This document shows positions 8,100 through 16,636 of a stretch of 33,756 nucleotides of DNA, piece after piece (position 1 is the first letter of the stretch; each line of letters opens with the position of its first letter). This stretch comes from Pseudomonadota bacterium (GTDB lineage Bacteria; Pseudomonadota; Gammaproteobacteria; Steroidobacterales; Steroidobacteraceae): the NCBI GenBank assembly GCA_021815925.1, contig JAKAZL010000022.1:1-33756 (forward strand), read 5' to 3'. Made by a program: the position numbers and the translations under genes. The notes beneath the pieces are model-generated. The model worked only from the letters and a program-made list of their open reading frames with translations, was not told the origin of the DNA and ran no database searches.

Positions 8100-11000
8100 T
8101 TACTGGCAGGTGCCGTGCGCCGAGGGACAGGCCGGATAGTTCGGCTGGCGCGGGAACGCCGGGGTCCAGGGCGGAGCCGGGGGGATGACCACCGGATCGC
8201 GCTCGATCTTCTTCAGCAGCACCGTTACGGCGGTCTCGATCTGCGTGTCGCGGTTCTGCCGCGCCAGCAGCCCGGTATCGACGTGCACCGGGATCGACGG
8301 CACCACCCCGATGTTCTCAACCTGCCATTGCGAGTCGGTGCCGTACATGGCGATTTCCGAGACCACCTGCTGGCCGCCGTCGAGCAGCGTGAAGTTGCTG
8401 GCGTATCCGCGCACGCCGCCCCAGGTACGCGAGCCGATGGTCGGGCCCAGGTGATACTGCTGGAAGCGGTACGCGAAGATATCCCCGTCGGAGGCCGATC
8501 CGTGGTTGATGAGTGCGGCCATGTGGCCAATGTAGGCGTCCACGGGGCTCTGGTAGTGCACGCCGCGGCGATTGACCCAGGCCGCCACCATCTTCTTGGT
8601 GAGCTGGTTGAACAGGATGGTGTCGATGAAGCCGCCGAGGTTCCAGCGGTCGTCGATGATCAGTCCGGGCTTGTCGATCTGGCTGTAGAACTGCCGCACG
8701 AACTCATGCAGGCCCGTGGCCTCCATGTCGTTCAGGTACACATAGCCCACCTTGCCGCCTGACAGCTTGTCCACCTCGCGCCGGTTGTTGTTGATCCAGC
8801 TCAGCAGGTGCAGCTTGCCGCTGTTGACGACCGGCCTGACGAGGATCGTCCACGGCTTGCCGTCGGGCTTGGCCGCCAGGGTCAGGCTGATCGTCTGGCC
8901 CAGGGTGCCCTGCAGCAGCGCATAGGGGTTGGTCGGGGCGCGCAGCGGGGCGCCGTTGATCGCCAGCACGTAATCGCCCGGCTTGACCTTAAGACCCGGC
9001 TGCGCGAGCGGCGCGTAGTAGCCCGGGACCGTGTTGTCGCCGTGGAAGATGCGCTTGAGGTAATAGCGCCCGGCGGCGCTGTTCAGGGCGAATTCGGCGC
9101 CGAGCCCGGCGGTCGGCTGCGGCGGGCTACGCCAGCCGAGATCACCGCCAAAGATGTACATGTGGCTCTCGCCGAGCGAGCCGATCATGTTCGCCATCAC
9201 GTAGTTCAGATCCTCGCGGTCCTGCACCAGTGGCAGCAGCGCCCGGTAATGCGCGCCGATCTCGGTCCACTTGCGCTGGATCAGCTCGGGATTGACGAAG
9301 TAGTCGCGGACGTTGCGCCAGGCCTCGTTGAAGATCTCGGTCCACTCGGCGCGCGGATCGACCTGCATCTGCATGTGCGTGGTGTTGAGCGTTTTGACCT
9401 TCGCCTGCGCAGCGAAGGTCGAGGGGCGCAGCACCCACTTGCCGCCGGCCTGGTAGAGCAGCGTGGAGCCATCGGCGGAGAGCGCGAAGCCCGAGCCGAT
9501 GCCCGTCGCGAGCGTGAGTCCCTTGCGTCGGCTCAGGTCGTAGGCGCTCAGTGTCGGCGCCTCCCCGGGAATGGCGCCGCCGAGCACCGGAACAGGCGCG
9601 GTGGCGTAGTAGACCACGCCGTGGAATTCCGCGGTCTGGGTGATGTTGGCGGCCGGAACGGGCACCTGGACCGCGCGATCGATCAGTCCGGTGAAATCGA
9701 TTTTGACGAGCCCGGGCTTGCTCGCGCTCTTGGCTTTCTTCTTGTTCTTCTTCTCGTCCGCGGGCTTGTCTGCCGATTTTTTCGACTGGTGCTTCCCGGC
9801 AGTGGGCAACTGGGTGCGGGGCGCGAACGGCGAGGGCGTATTGGCCTGCAGCGTCGTGACGTACAGGCCGTCCGGCACGACGCCCGAGGCGCCGAAGTTG
9901 TAGCTCGAGAGCACCGGGTTAACGAGTCGCGCGGACACGAAATACAGGTACTTCCCGTCGCGGGAGAACGCCGGTCGGCTGTCGCTGAAGTTGCCGTGAC
10001 TGATCTGGTGCGACGTGCCGGTGTCGACGTTGAAGATGAACAGCGCCCGCAGGTGACTGGGCAGGTGCTTGGAGAAGGCGAGCCAGCGGCTGTCCGGCGA
10101 GAACGCCGCGTCCTGGAACGCCCCGATGATCATCTGCCGGTCCGTGCCGACCTGCTCGCGCTTGCCGTTGTGCACGTTTACCACCCACAGCCGCTGGCGC
10201 GAGTCGGCGTAGGCGAGCCAGTGGCTGTTCGGGCTCCACAGCAGCGGCGCGGTGTAGGTCACCTCGCCCTTGTCCGTCAGCGCGCGCGGCGTGCCCTCAC
10301 CGTCCGCGGCGCGCACCATCACCTGGCTGTCCACGCCGCGGTCGCGGATATAGGCAATCCACTTGCCGTCGGGGGACCAGGAGGGAGCCTTGTCGTTGCT
10401 CGCAGCGCTTTGGCTGAGGTCCGTCGTGTGGCCGTACTCGACCGGCACGGTGAACAGCGCGCCCCGGGCGCTGAACACGGCCAGCTTGCCGTTCGGGGCG
10501 ACGTCGGCGGCGCGGATCATCTTGGCCGCAGCGAATTCGTACGGCAGCGTGTGGGTGCCGTTCAGCGGCACGGTGACAGGCACCTGCCTCAGGCGGCCCG
10601 TCGCGTACGAATACACATACAGGCGCCCACCGTCCGATAGGGCGATGCCGGTATCGCCGGCGCTCGGCCAGTCGATGTCATACACGGCAAAGTGCGTCAG
10701 CTGCCGGTCGGCGCCGGTCTTGAGGTTCTTGGCCCACAGGTTGAGCACGCCGTCCGGGCCGCGGTCCGAGCCGAAGTACAGTGTGTTCCCCACCCACATC
10801 GGGAAAGTGTCCTCGCCCTTCCAGTGCGTGAGGCGGCTGCTTGCGCCGGTGGTCAGGTCGTACGTGAAGAGGTCGTTGGCCTGGCCGCCGAAATAGTGCT
10901 TGCGGTGGAACGGGCGCAGAATGCGCGAGAGCTTGTTGTAGGCGACGGAGCTGCCGTCCGCGTTGAACGAAAGCGGGCCCGTCCACGGCATTGGCAGGGC

Positions 11001-11504
11001 CGTCGGCAATCCGCCGCTGACGGGGACCTCGAAGGCACGCTCGATCTGCGGATTGAAGCTCGCGCGCCGCGAGAGAAAGACCACGTCCCGGCTGTCCGGG
11101 GTCCAGCCGATCACGATGTTGTCAGGCAGGGTGATCACCCTGCCGTTCATGGGCTGATTGATGGAACGCCAGGTCAGCTGTCGGACGGCGCCACCATCGA
11201 TCGATACGACGTACACATCCGTGTTGCCCCGGTACCAGCCCGTGAAGGCGACCCATCGGCCGTCCGGCGAGACGACCGGGTGCGTGTCGCGGCCCGAATC
11301 GGTCGTCAGTCGTACCGCCACGCCGCCCTGGACCGGTACTTTCCAGACCGCCCCGCCGGCTTCGAACACCACGGTGTTACCGTGGATGCTGGGGTAGCGG
11401 ATCAAGGCCTGCACCGGGCCCGGCGCGTCCTGCGCGGGCGTGGCGTGAGACAACAGGGCAAACGACAGCGCGGCGAGCGCCCCAGCGAGGGACTTGAACG
11501 TCAT
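8100..11504 (-). CDS. Tricorn-type S41 family protease, exported
   Basis: An 1134-residue protein with an N-terminal signal peptide (MTFKSLAGALAALSFALLSH, cleavage likely near TPAQD). The first ~600 residues are WD40-like/PD40 beta-propeller repeats with motifs such as SPDGRWVAFTG, TPDSRDVVF and SPDSRWLAFSK, as in the Tricorn core. A Lys-rich linker near residue 580-600 precedes the catalytic half: SLGESHMYI (Ser780-His781, corresponding to Tricorn Ser745-His746), a PDZ domain around 815-900, then NHGSASDGD with the probable nucleophile Ser1005 next to Asp1006, and SEIAMYG with Glu1050 as the candidate tetrad Glu. Tricorn proteases trim peptides; export suggests periplasmic digestion of peptides. 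AAGGA lies 7 bases before the ATG. Neighbours are a DUF885 peptidase and GGT. Confidence 0.92.
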   Translation of the reverse strand: MTFKSLAGALAALSFALLSHATPAQDAPGPVQALIRYPSIHGNTVVFEAGGAVWKVPVQGGVAVRLTTDSGRDTHPVVSPDGRWVAFTGWYRGNTDVYVVSIDGGAVRQLTWRSINQPMNGRVITLPDNIVIGWTPDSRDVVFLSRRASFNPQIERAFEVPVSGGLPTALPMPWTGPLSFNADGSSVAYNKLSRILRPFHRKHYFGGQANDLFTYDLTTGASSRLTHWKGEDTFPMWVGNTLYFGSDRGPDGVLNLWAKNLKTGADRQLTHFAVYDIDWPSAGDTGIALSDGGRLYVYSYATGRLRQVPVTVPLNGTHTLPYEFAAAKMIRAADVAPNGKLAVFSARGALFTVPVEYGHTTDLSQSAASNDKAPSWSPDGKWIAYIRDRGVDSQVMVRAADGEGTPRALTDKGEVTYTAPLLWSPNSHWLAYADSRQRLWVVNVHNGKREQVGTDRQMIIGAFQDAAFSPDSRWLAFSKHLPSHLRALFIFNVDTGTSHQISHGNFSDSRPAFSRDGKYLYFVSARLVNPVLSSYNFGASGVVPDGLYVTTLQANTPSPFAPRTQLPTAGKHQSKKSADKPADEKKNKKKAKSASKPGLVKIDFTGLIDRAVQVPVPAANITQTAEFHGVVYYATAPVPVLGGAIPGEAPTLSAYDLSRRKGLTLATGIGSGFALSADGSTLLYQAGGKWVLRPSTFAAQAKVKTLNTTHMQMQVDPRAEWTEIFNEAWRNVRDYFVNPELIQRKWTEIGAHYRALLPLVQDREDLNYVMANMIGSLGESHMYIFGGDLGWRSPPQPTAGLGAEFALNSAAGRYYLKRIFHGDNTVPGYYAPLAQPGLKVKPGDYVLAINGAPLRAPTNPYALLQGTLGQTISLTLAAKPDGKPWTILVRPVVNSGKLHLLSWINNNRREVDKLSGGKVGYVYLNDMEATGLHEFVRQFYSQIDKPGLIIDDRWNLGGFIDTILFNQLTKKMVAAWVNRRGVHYQSPVDAYIGHMAALINHGSASDGDIFAYRFQQYHLGPTIGSRTWGGVRGYASNFTLLDGGQQVVSEIAMYGTDSQWQVENIGVVPSIPVHVDTGLLARQNRDTQIETAVTVLLKKIERDPVVIPPAPPWTPAFPRQPNYPACPSAHGTCQ

Positions 11505-11706
11505 GGTGTGATCCTTGCTTGCGGGCGCACGTAGCGGGAACAGAGTCCGGTCCGTGGGTCCCGTCGGTTGGAATTGGTTGTCAATTGAGTAATTTTGCGC
11601 GCATGCCTCATGGGTGGCAAGAAGCGCAGTCGGGCGGGATGCTTCAATGCGCAGCGTGATCGTTCCCGTCCGGGGAGGGGTGCGGGCTGGCGTCCGTGTG
11701 CGGTCG

Positions 11707-11735
11707 CGCAGACGGGTCGCGAGGACCCGCCTGCG
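11707..11735 (-). terminator. Hairpin downstream of the DUF885 gene
   Basis: A 12-bp stem with one mismatch (11707-11718 with 11724-11735) and a 5-nt loop, 11 bases past the stop codon of the minus-strand DUF885 gene. No T-run follows. The remaining stretch to 11504 should hold the promoter of the Tricorn-type gene; a TTGACA on the minus strand (complement of 11579-11584) has no good -10 partner. Confidence 0.45.
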
Positions 11736-11746
11736 TTTGCGGCCGG

Positions 11747-13561
11747 TCAGTGCATCGCGAGCGCGTGGCGCGCCGGCTTGCCCGCCTGGCGGTCACGGAT
11801 CCAGCGGTCGATGACGTGGTTGAGGACCGTGAGCGGCAGGGCGCCGTGCTCGAGGATCGCGGCATGGAAGTCCTTGATGTTGAACTTCGGGCCGAGCGCC
11901 TGCTCCGCCTTCTGGCGCAGCTTGAAGATGTCCATCTGGCCGATCATGTAGGACAGCGCCTGGCCAGGCCAGGCAATGTAGCGATCGACCTCGGTGTTGA
12001 TGTTCTGGGTGCTGAGCGCCGTGTTCTCCTCGAAGTAGCGCACCGCCTGCGCGCGGGTCCAGCCCTCGGAGTGGATGCCGGTGTCGACCACCAGGCGCAC
12101 CGCACGCCACATCTGCCAGTCGAGGTAGCCGAACTTCGAGTACGGATTGTTGTACAGGCCCATTTGGTCGCACAGCGACTCGGTGTACAGCGCCCAGCCT
12201 TCCCCGTAGGAGCTGTAGTAGTCGAAGCGGCGGAACTGCGGCAGTCCCTTCAGCTCCATCGCGATGGGAATCTGCAGCTGATGACCGGGGCGGCCCTCGT
12301 GGCAGACCAGCACCTGGATGTCGTATTTCGGCCGGCTCTGCGGCTTGTACAGGTTCACGGCCACGTAGCCGGCGACGCTCCCGTCGCCCGCCGGCGGCAC
12401 CGAATAGGCCGGATAGGTGTCGGGCGCCAGAGAGGCGGGGATCGGGCGCACGCCGTACGGCACGCGCGGCAGGATCCAGATGGGGAAGTACTTCACCAGC
12501 AGCGGATTGACGCGCATGGCGGCGGCCCGATATGCCTCGAGCAGATCCGCCGGCTTCCTGTAGTAGAAGCGCGGATTGGTGCGTAGGTAGTGCACAAACT
12601 GCTTGTAGGTGCCCTTGAAGCCGATCTGATCGAACACCCGCTGCATCTGGGCGTGGATCTCGGCGACGCGCTGCAAGCCGATCTGGTGGATCGCGTGCGG
12701 CGTCAGATCCGTCGTCGTGTACTTGCGCACCATGTAGGCGTAGTACGCCTTGCCGTCGGGCAGCGCTTCGGCGGCGATGCTGGTGCGGCAGTGCGGCAGG
12801 TAGTCGGTGTCGAAATACTGCTGCAGCTTGCGGTAGGCCGGCGTGACCACCTGCGCGATGGCGGTCTTGGCCTGCGCGCGCAGCCGCGCCTGCTCGGCGG
12901 CCGGGATGATCGAGGGCATCTTCTTGAATGGCGCGTAGAACGGGCTGTCCGCCGGGTTGGCGACGATATTGGCGGCGATCTGATGCGGCACGCGCTGCAT
13001 GACCACCTTGGGCTCGGTCATTCCGGCCTTGACGCCCTGCTTGAGCAGCTCGATGGTCTCATCCATGTAGGGCATGAGCGTGCGCAGCCGCTCGAGGTAA
13101 TTGCGGTAATCAGCGGCGCTCTGGAAGCGCAGCGTATGCGTCAGGGTCCGAAGCGTCTGGATGCCCTCGAGCTCGTTCATCGGCATCAGATAATTCTTCA
13201 GGTCATAGCCCTGGACCCGGATCTGGTAGCGGTACTTGAACAGGTCGTAGCTGATCCGGTCTTCCCGGTCGAGCGCACTGCGCTCGATCGCCGCCAGACG
13301 CTCAAGCGCCTGCAGATCCTCCTGGTGCTCGCGCGCGAGGGACGCGAGGCTGACGTCGGCCCACTTCCCGTCGAACTGGTGAAAGCCGTCGGCGGAGGCC
13401 TCGAGCGGATGCTCGCGCATCTCCCGCTGCCACTCGAAGTGGAACAACTGGTGCAGCGCGATGCTCGAGGTATTGGCGCCTGCGGGAGCGGCCGCCGCGC
13501 CGGTCGGTGCGCCGAGCACCAGCAGGGCGCACACGGCAGTGGCTTGGAACGCGCGTAACAT
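11747..13561 (-). CDS. DUF885 family metallopeptidase, exported
   Basis: A 604-residue protein of the DUF885 family, whose members are zinc-dependent peptidases or are predicted to be. A signal peptide (MLRAFQATAVCALLVLGAP, then Ala-rich) indicates export. The zinc site is visible as CHEGRPGHQLQIPIA, a HExxxGH-type motif, and EGWALYTE downstream supplies the expected Glu ligand. The body is highly helical, with a DREDRISYDLFKYRY segment typical of the family. The ATG at 13561 is preceded by GGGGG at 7 bases; an in-frame ATG at 13573 lacks any site. The open frame continues to 14065, but that part has no family similarity and runs under the ggt start. Divergent from ggt; probably works with the Tricorn-type protease and GGT in peptide use. 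Confidence 0.88.
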   Translation of the reverse strand: MLRAFQATAVCALLVLGAPTGAAAAPAGANTSSIALHQLFHFEWQREMREHPLEASADGFHQFDGKWADVSLASLAREHQEDLQALERLAAIERSALDREDRISYDLFKYRYQIRVQGYDLKNYLMPMNELEGIQTLRTLTHTLRFQSAADYRNYLERLRTLMPYMDETIELLKQGVKAGMTEPKVVMQRVPHQIAANIVANPADSPFYAPFKKMPSIIPAAEQARLRAQAKTAIAQVVTPAYRKLQQYFDTDYLPHCRTSIAAEALPDGKAYYAYMVRKYTTTDLTPHAIHQIGLQRVAEIHAQMQRVFDQIGFKGTYKQFVHYLRTNPRFYYRKPADLLEAYRAAAMRVNPLLVKYFPIWILPRVPYGVRPIPASLAPDTYPAYSVPPAGDGSVAGYVAVNLYKPQSRPKYDIQVLVCHEGRPGHQLQIPIAMELKGLPQFRRFDYYSSYGEGWALYTESLCDQMGLYNNPYSKFGYLDWQMWRAVRLVVDTGIHSEGWTRAQAVRYFEENTALSTQNINTEVDRYIAWPGQALSYMIGQMDIFKLRQKAEQALGPKFNIKDFHAAILEHGALPLTVLNHVIDRWIRDRQAGKPARHALAMH

Positions 13562-13820
13562 AGAGGCCCCCATTAGATTGCGGTTTTTTTCGAGTCTACC
13601 GGCTTCGTCTTGCGATGACACCATACCCTCCCGGGACGAGCGGCGGGCTCGATTCACCGCAGGTGCGCAACGGCCGGTCGAGGGCCGGCGCACTGATCCG
13701 CCACCCCGCGGCTTGGCCGCCGGAGCGCTGGCGGCAGGGTGGTGCCGCGCGCGTGGACGCACAGGTGCGTGGTAGTCTGCGCGCTCAGGATTGCTGGCGA
13801 GCAGCGAAGGGTTGACACAT

Positions 13821-15596
13821 ATGCGCAGGACACAATTGGCCTGGGTGGCTGCGGCCGCTCTATCGGTAGCCACGGTCGCACAGGGTGCCGGACGGGCCGC
13901 TGCAAACTCCGTCATTCCGAGCCAGGCGCTCGACTCGAGCGCACCGCCGACGACGGTGGCGGCGCTCGCGAACGATCGGCCGGTCGTGGCACGCCACGCC
14001 ATGGTCGTGACGGCCCAGCATCTGGCGACGCGGGTCGGGCTGCAGATCCTGCGCCAGGGCGGCAACGCGATCGATGCGGCGGTCGCGGTCGGCTATGCAC
14101 TCGCTGTGGTGCATCCGTGCTGCGGCAATATCGGCGGCGGCGGATTCATGATGATTCACCTGGCCGACGGGCATACCGTGTTTCTGGACTTCCGCGAGAA
14201 GGCGCCACTGAAGGCCACCCCGACGCTTTATCAGAACGCGGCCGGCCAGGTCGTGCCCGGGCTGAGCACGAAGAGCTACCTCGCCGTGGGCGTGCCGGGA
14301 ACGGTACTGGGGCTCGACACGGCACTGCGCAAGTACGGCACCATGAGCCGCGCGCAGGTGATGGCGCCGGCCATTCGTCTGGCGCGCGAGGGCTACGTGC
14401 TCGAGCAGGGGGATGTGAACATCCTCGACACGCGGGTGAAGGATTTCGCCCGGCACAAGAACGTGGCGGCCATCTTCCTCAACCACGGCAAGCCGTACGT
14501 GGCCGGCGAGCGGTTGCGCCAGCCGCAGCTCGCGCGGACGCTGGAGCTGATCGCCCGTGAGGGCAGCCGCGCGTACTACCGCGGACCGATCGCCCAGGCG
14601 ATCGTTGCCGCGAGCCGCGCGCACGGCGGCATCCTATCGATGCGGGACTTCGCTGATTACACCGTGCAGTGGGCCAAGCCCGTCGAGTGTCGCTATCACG
14701 GCTACACGATCATGTCCGACCCTCCGCCGAGCTCGGGCGGGGTGACCATTTGCGAGATCCTGCAGATCATCAAGCCGTATCCGCTCGCGAAGTGGGGCTA
14801 CGGCTCGGTGCAGAGCCTGCATTACCTGATCGAGGCCGAGCGGCGCGCGTTTGCGGACCGCAACACGTATCTCGGCGATCCGGCCTTCGTGCACAATCCC
14901 ATCGAGCAGCTGCTCTCGGCGGACCATGCGGCCAAGCTGCGTGCGAGCATCCGTGCGGATGCCGCCACTCCCTCGAGGCAGATCAAGGGCAGCCTCGGCT
15001 CCTACGAGGGCACGGACACCACCGATTACTCCATCGTGGACCGCCACGGCAACGCGGTGGGAGTGACCTACACGATCAATTACCTGTTCGGGTTGGGACA
15101 GATCGCCGGGGACACCGGCTTCTTCCTCAACAACGAGATGGACGACTTCACCTCTAAGCCCGGTGTGCCGAACTCGTTCGGGCTGGTGCAGGGCAAGGCC
15201 AATCAGATCGAGCCCGGCAAGCGGCCGCTGAGTTCGATGGCCCCGACCATCGTGCTGCGAGGCAAGCGCGTGTTCATGGTCACGGGCAGCCCCGGCGGCT
15301 CGACGATCATCTCGACGACGCTGGAGAGCTTCCTTAACGTGGTGGACTTCGGAATGAACGTGCAGCAGGCGGTGAATGCGCCGCGGGTGCACGAGCAGTG
15401 GTACCCGGATGTCGTGTTCGTGGAGCCGGGCTTGATCAGCCCGAGCGTGGAGCGCCGGTTGCAGGCGATGGGCTACCGCTTCAAGGTGGTCAAGTCCTGG
15501 GGTGCTGACGAGGCCATCGTCGTCAATCCGCGCACACACCTGCTCGAAGGTGCCAACGACCGGCGCCGACCGGCGGGGTTGGCCGCGGGCGATTGA
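13821..15596 (+). CDS. ggt: Gamma-glutamyltransferase (glutathione hydrolase) proenzyme
   Basis: An autoprocessing periplasmic enzyme that removes or transfers the gamma-glutamyl group of glutathione and related peptides. The signal peptide (MRRTQLAWVAAAALSVATVA) follows an ATG at 13821 with a GAAGG-type site 10-14 bases ahead. The large-subunit signature GGNAIDAAVAVGYALAVVHP and the substrate-binding Arg in DFREKAP are present. Self-cleavage should occur before Thr400 in GTDTTDYSIVD; E. coli has TTHYSVVD, so His is Asp here. The small subunit keeps RPLSSMAPTIV and the oxyanion/lid motif GSPGGSTIISTTL. The length (591) is normal. It is divergent from the DUF885 peptidase and near the Tricorn-type protease, which suggests a peptide and glutathione salvage role. 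Confidence 0.95.
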   Translation: MRRTQLAWVAAAALSVATVAQGAGRAAANSVIPSQALDSSAPPTTVAALANDRPVVARHAMVVTAQHLATRVGLQILRQGGNAIDAAVAVGYALAVVHPCCGNIGGGGFMMIHLADGHTVFLDFREKAPLKATPTLYQNAAGQVVPGLSTKSYLAVGVPGTVLGLDTALRKYGTMSRAQVMAPAIRLAREGYVLEQGDVNILDTRVKDFARHKNVAAIFLNHGKPYVAGERLRQPQLARTLELIAREGSRAYYRGPIAQAIVAASRAHGGILSMRDFADYTVQWAKPVECRYHGYTIMSDPPPSSGGVTICEILQIIKPYPLAKWGYGSVQSLHYLIEAERRAFADRNTYLGDPAFVHNPIEQLLSADHAAKLRASIRADAATPSRQIKGSLGSYEGTDTTDYSIVDRHGNAVGVTYTINYLFGLGQIAGDTGFFLNNEMDDFTSKPGVPNSFGLVQGKANQIEPGKRPLSSMAPTIVLRGKRVFMVTGSPGGSTIISTTLESFLNVVDFGMNVQQAVNAPRVHEQWYPDVVFVEPGLISPSVERRLQAMGYRFKVVKSWGADEAIVVNPRTHLLEGANDRRRPAGLAAGD

Positions 15597-15605
15597 GCGC
15601 AGCGG

Positions 15606-15630
15606 CGGGCCGGCCGCTCAGGCCGGCCTG
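15606..15630. terminator. Bidirectional hairpin between ggt and the small minus-strand gene
   Basis: GGCCGGCC (15608-15615) pairs with 15621-15628 around the loop GCTCA, extendable by two more pairs. The stop codon of the minus-strand gene (15618-15620) lies in the loop. It lies between convergent genes. Confidence 0.5.
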
Positions 15631-15854
15631 CCGAGTTCCCCGGCGAGCACGGTGCGCAACTGCTCGAGATCGTGAATGCGCTGCGCCGCCTTGCGCAACG
15701 CCCCCATGTCAGCCTCATCGGCCGCGTAGAGGGCGCGGTATTGCAACCGTGCCACGCGCAGGGAGTGAATGGTGCTGTGCCAGCGGGCGGCAAGCGTCTG
15801 GCGGGCCGCGGCCGAGAGCGCCGCTCTCCAGCGGCTATGGGGGTCAGCGTTCAT
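15618..15854 (-). CDS. Small helical protein of unknown function (78 aa)
   Basis: Not recognised. The ATG at 15854 has GGAG 8 bases ahead. The 78-residue product is Ala/Arg/Leu-rich and probably all-helical, with no membrane segment, signal peptide or Cys motif (MNADPHSRWRAALSAAAR at the N-terminus, RIHDLEQLRTVLAGELGR at the C-terminus). It is convergent with ggt and divergent from the marR-emrAB locus, and the hairpin at its stop supports a real transcription unit. An overlapping 106-codon frame on the same strand (15473-15793) has no ribosome-binding site and runs into ggt, so it is less likely. Confidence 0.6.
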   Translation of the reverse strand: MNADPHSRWRAALSAAARQTLAARWHSTIHSLRVARLQYRALYAADEADMGALRKAAQRIHDLEQLRTVLAGELGRPA

Positions 15855-15989
15855 CGCAAGTGCTCCGATGTTCCCGCCTAGGTTGACAGGCCCGCGTGAC
15901 AGTTCCGGGAACGCCTGGCCGCACGAATATTACAGTCAAGATCAAGACATAGTCCCCGCCGGGCCCCGCTCCGATACGGGATTGAATTA

Positions 15990-16022
15990 GGCAACTATTG
16001 CCACTACAATTGCAGCCTAGGC
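15990..16022 (+). promoter_or_regulatory. Candidate MarR operators upstream of marR
   Basis: Two palindromes lie 50-80 bases before the regulator: GGCAACTATTGCC (15990-16002) and GCCTAGGC (15015+1000, that is 16015-16022), the latter followed by AGATATAT. The second is nearly repeated in front of the efflux genes (TGCCTAGGCA then TATAT at 16570-16584), which supports a shared site for the adjacent MarR protein. The AT-rich stretch 16025-16042 may hold the -10 box. Confidence 0.55.
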
Positions 16023-16071
16023 AGATATATGTACAGATATCTCTTCTGAGGGATTCGCGCGGAGGCCACCG

Positions 16072-16539
16072 TTGGCGAACATCTATGACGTCCTGAGCTA
16101 CCAGCCGACGCAGAGCATCGGCTACCTGATGACCCGTGTGAAGGTCGAGATGCTTGCCGCGCTCGATCGCGAGCTCGCCGCCGATCCGCACCTGTCGTCA
16201 CTCGGGGTGACCTCGGCGCAGTTCATCGTCATGGTGCGGCTGGTCGGCGGCGGCAATCGGAAGTCCGCCTCGGACCTGTGCAAGGAACTCTCGTACGATG
16301 CGGGCGCGATGACCCGGATGATCGACCGTTTGGAGAAGAAGGGATTGGTGCGCCGGATGCGCTGCGTGAAGGACCGCAGGTTGATCTACCTCGAGGCGAC
16401 GGACGAGGGCCGGGCAGCCTACCCCCGGATGCTCGAGATCTCCGTGGCCGTTCAGAACCGCTTCCTGCAGGGTCTGGAGCGACCGGAGGCGGAGAAGTTG
16501 AAGGAATATCTGACCCGCATGCTGCAGCAGGCGGGCTGA
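16072..16539 (+). CDS. MarR family transcriptional regulator
   Basis: A 155-residue dimeric winged-helix repressor. The start is TTG at 16072, fixed by a strong GGAGG (16061-16065) 6 bases before it. The N-terminal helix (IGYLMTRVKVEMLAALDREL) is for dimerisation; the winged helix covers about residues 45-115, with SASDLCKELSYDAGAMTRMIDRLEKKGLVRR as recognition region (quoted in parts: SYDAGAMTRMIDRLEKKG) and the wing MRCVKDRRLIYLEATDEG, including the conserved Asp-Arg. It directly precedes an EmrA/EmrB-type efflux pair, the usual target of EmrR-like repressors, and palindromes sharing a GCCTAGGC core flank it. The inducer cannot be told. Confidence 0.92.
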   Translation: MANIYDVLSYQPTQSIGYLMTRVKVEMLAALDRELAADPHLSSLGVTSAQFIVMVRLVGGGNRKSASDLCKELSYDAGAMTRMIDRLEKKGLVRRMRCVKDRRLIYLEATDEGRAAYPRMLEISVAVQNRFLQGLERPEAEKLKEYLTRMLQQAG

Positions 16540-16569
16540 GAAGGATGCCCCGTTTTCAGGGTTGAACAT

Positions 16570-16579
16570 TGCCTAGGCA
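16570..16579 (+). promoter_or_regulatory. Candidate MarR operator before the efflux genes
   Basis: The perfect 10-bp palindrome TGCCTAGGCA lies 57 bases before the emrA-type start and 30 bases after the marR stop, followed by TATATC, a possible -10. Its core and following AT run repeat the site at 16015-16030, suggesting that the pump genes have their own repressible promoter in addition to readthrough from marR. Confidence 0.55.
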
Positions 16580-16636
16580 TATATCGCCGCGGCAGCAAGA
16601 CATGCTTCGGCGGCGATGGCCGGGAGACAGCAGATC

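Noticed and set aside
8808-10640. 610-codon open frame on the plus strand
   Set aside because: Antisense to the Tricorn-type protease; composition rich in Arg, Val and Gly, no ribosome-binding site and no recognisable domain.
13562-14065. Upstream extension of the DUF885 frame
   Set aside because: It runs antisense through the ggt start and has no family similarity; a signal peptide begins at 13561.
15473-15793. 106-codon minus-strand frame overlapping the ggt 3' end
   Set aside because: No ribosome-binding site and a large overlap with ggt; the alternative 78-residue frame has a good site and ends in the intergenic hairpin.
16616-16636. Earlier ATG for the EmrA-type protein
   Set aside because: No ribosome-binding site before it, whereas GGGAGA precedes the ATG at 16637.
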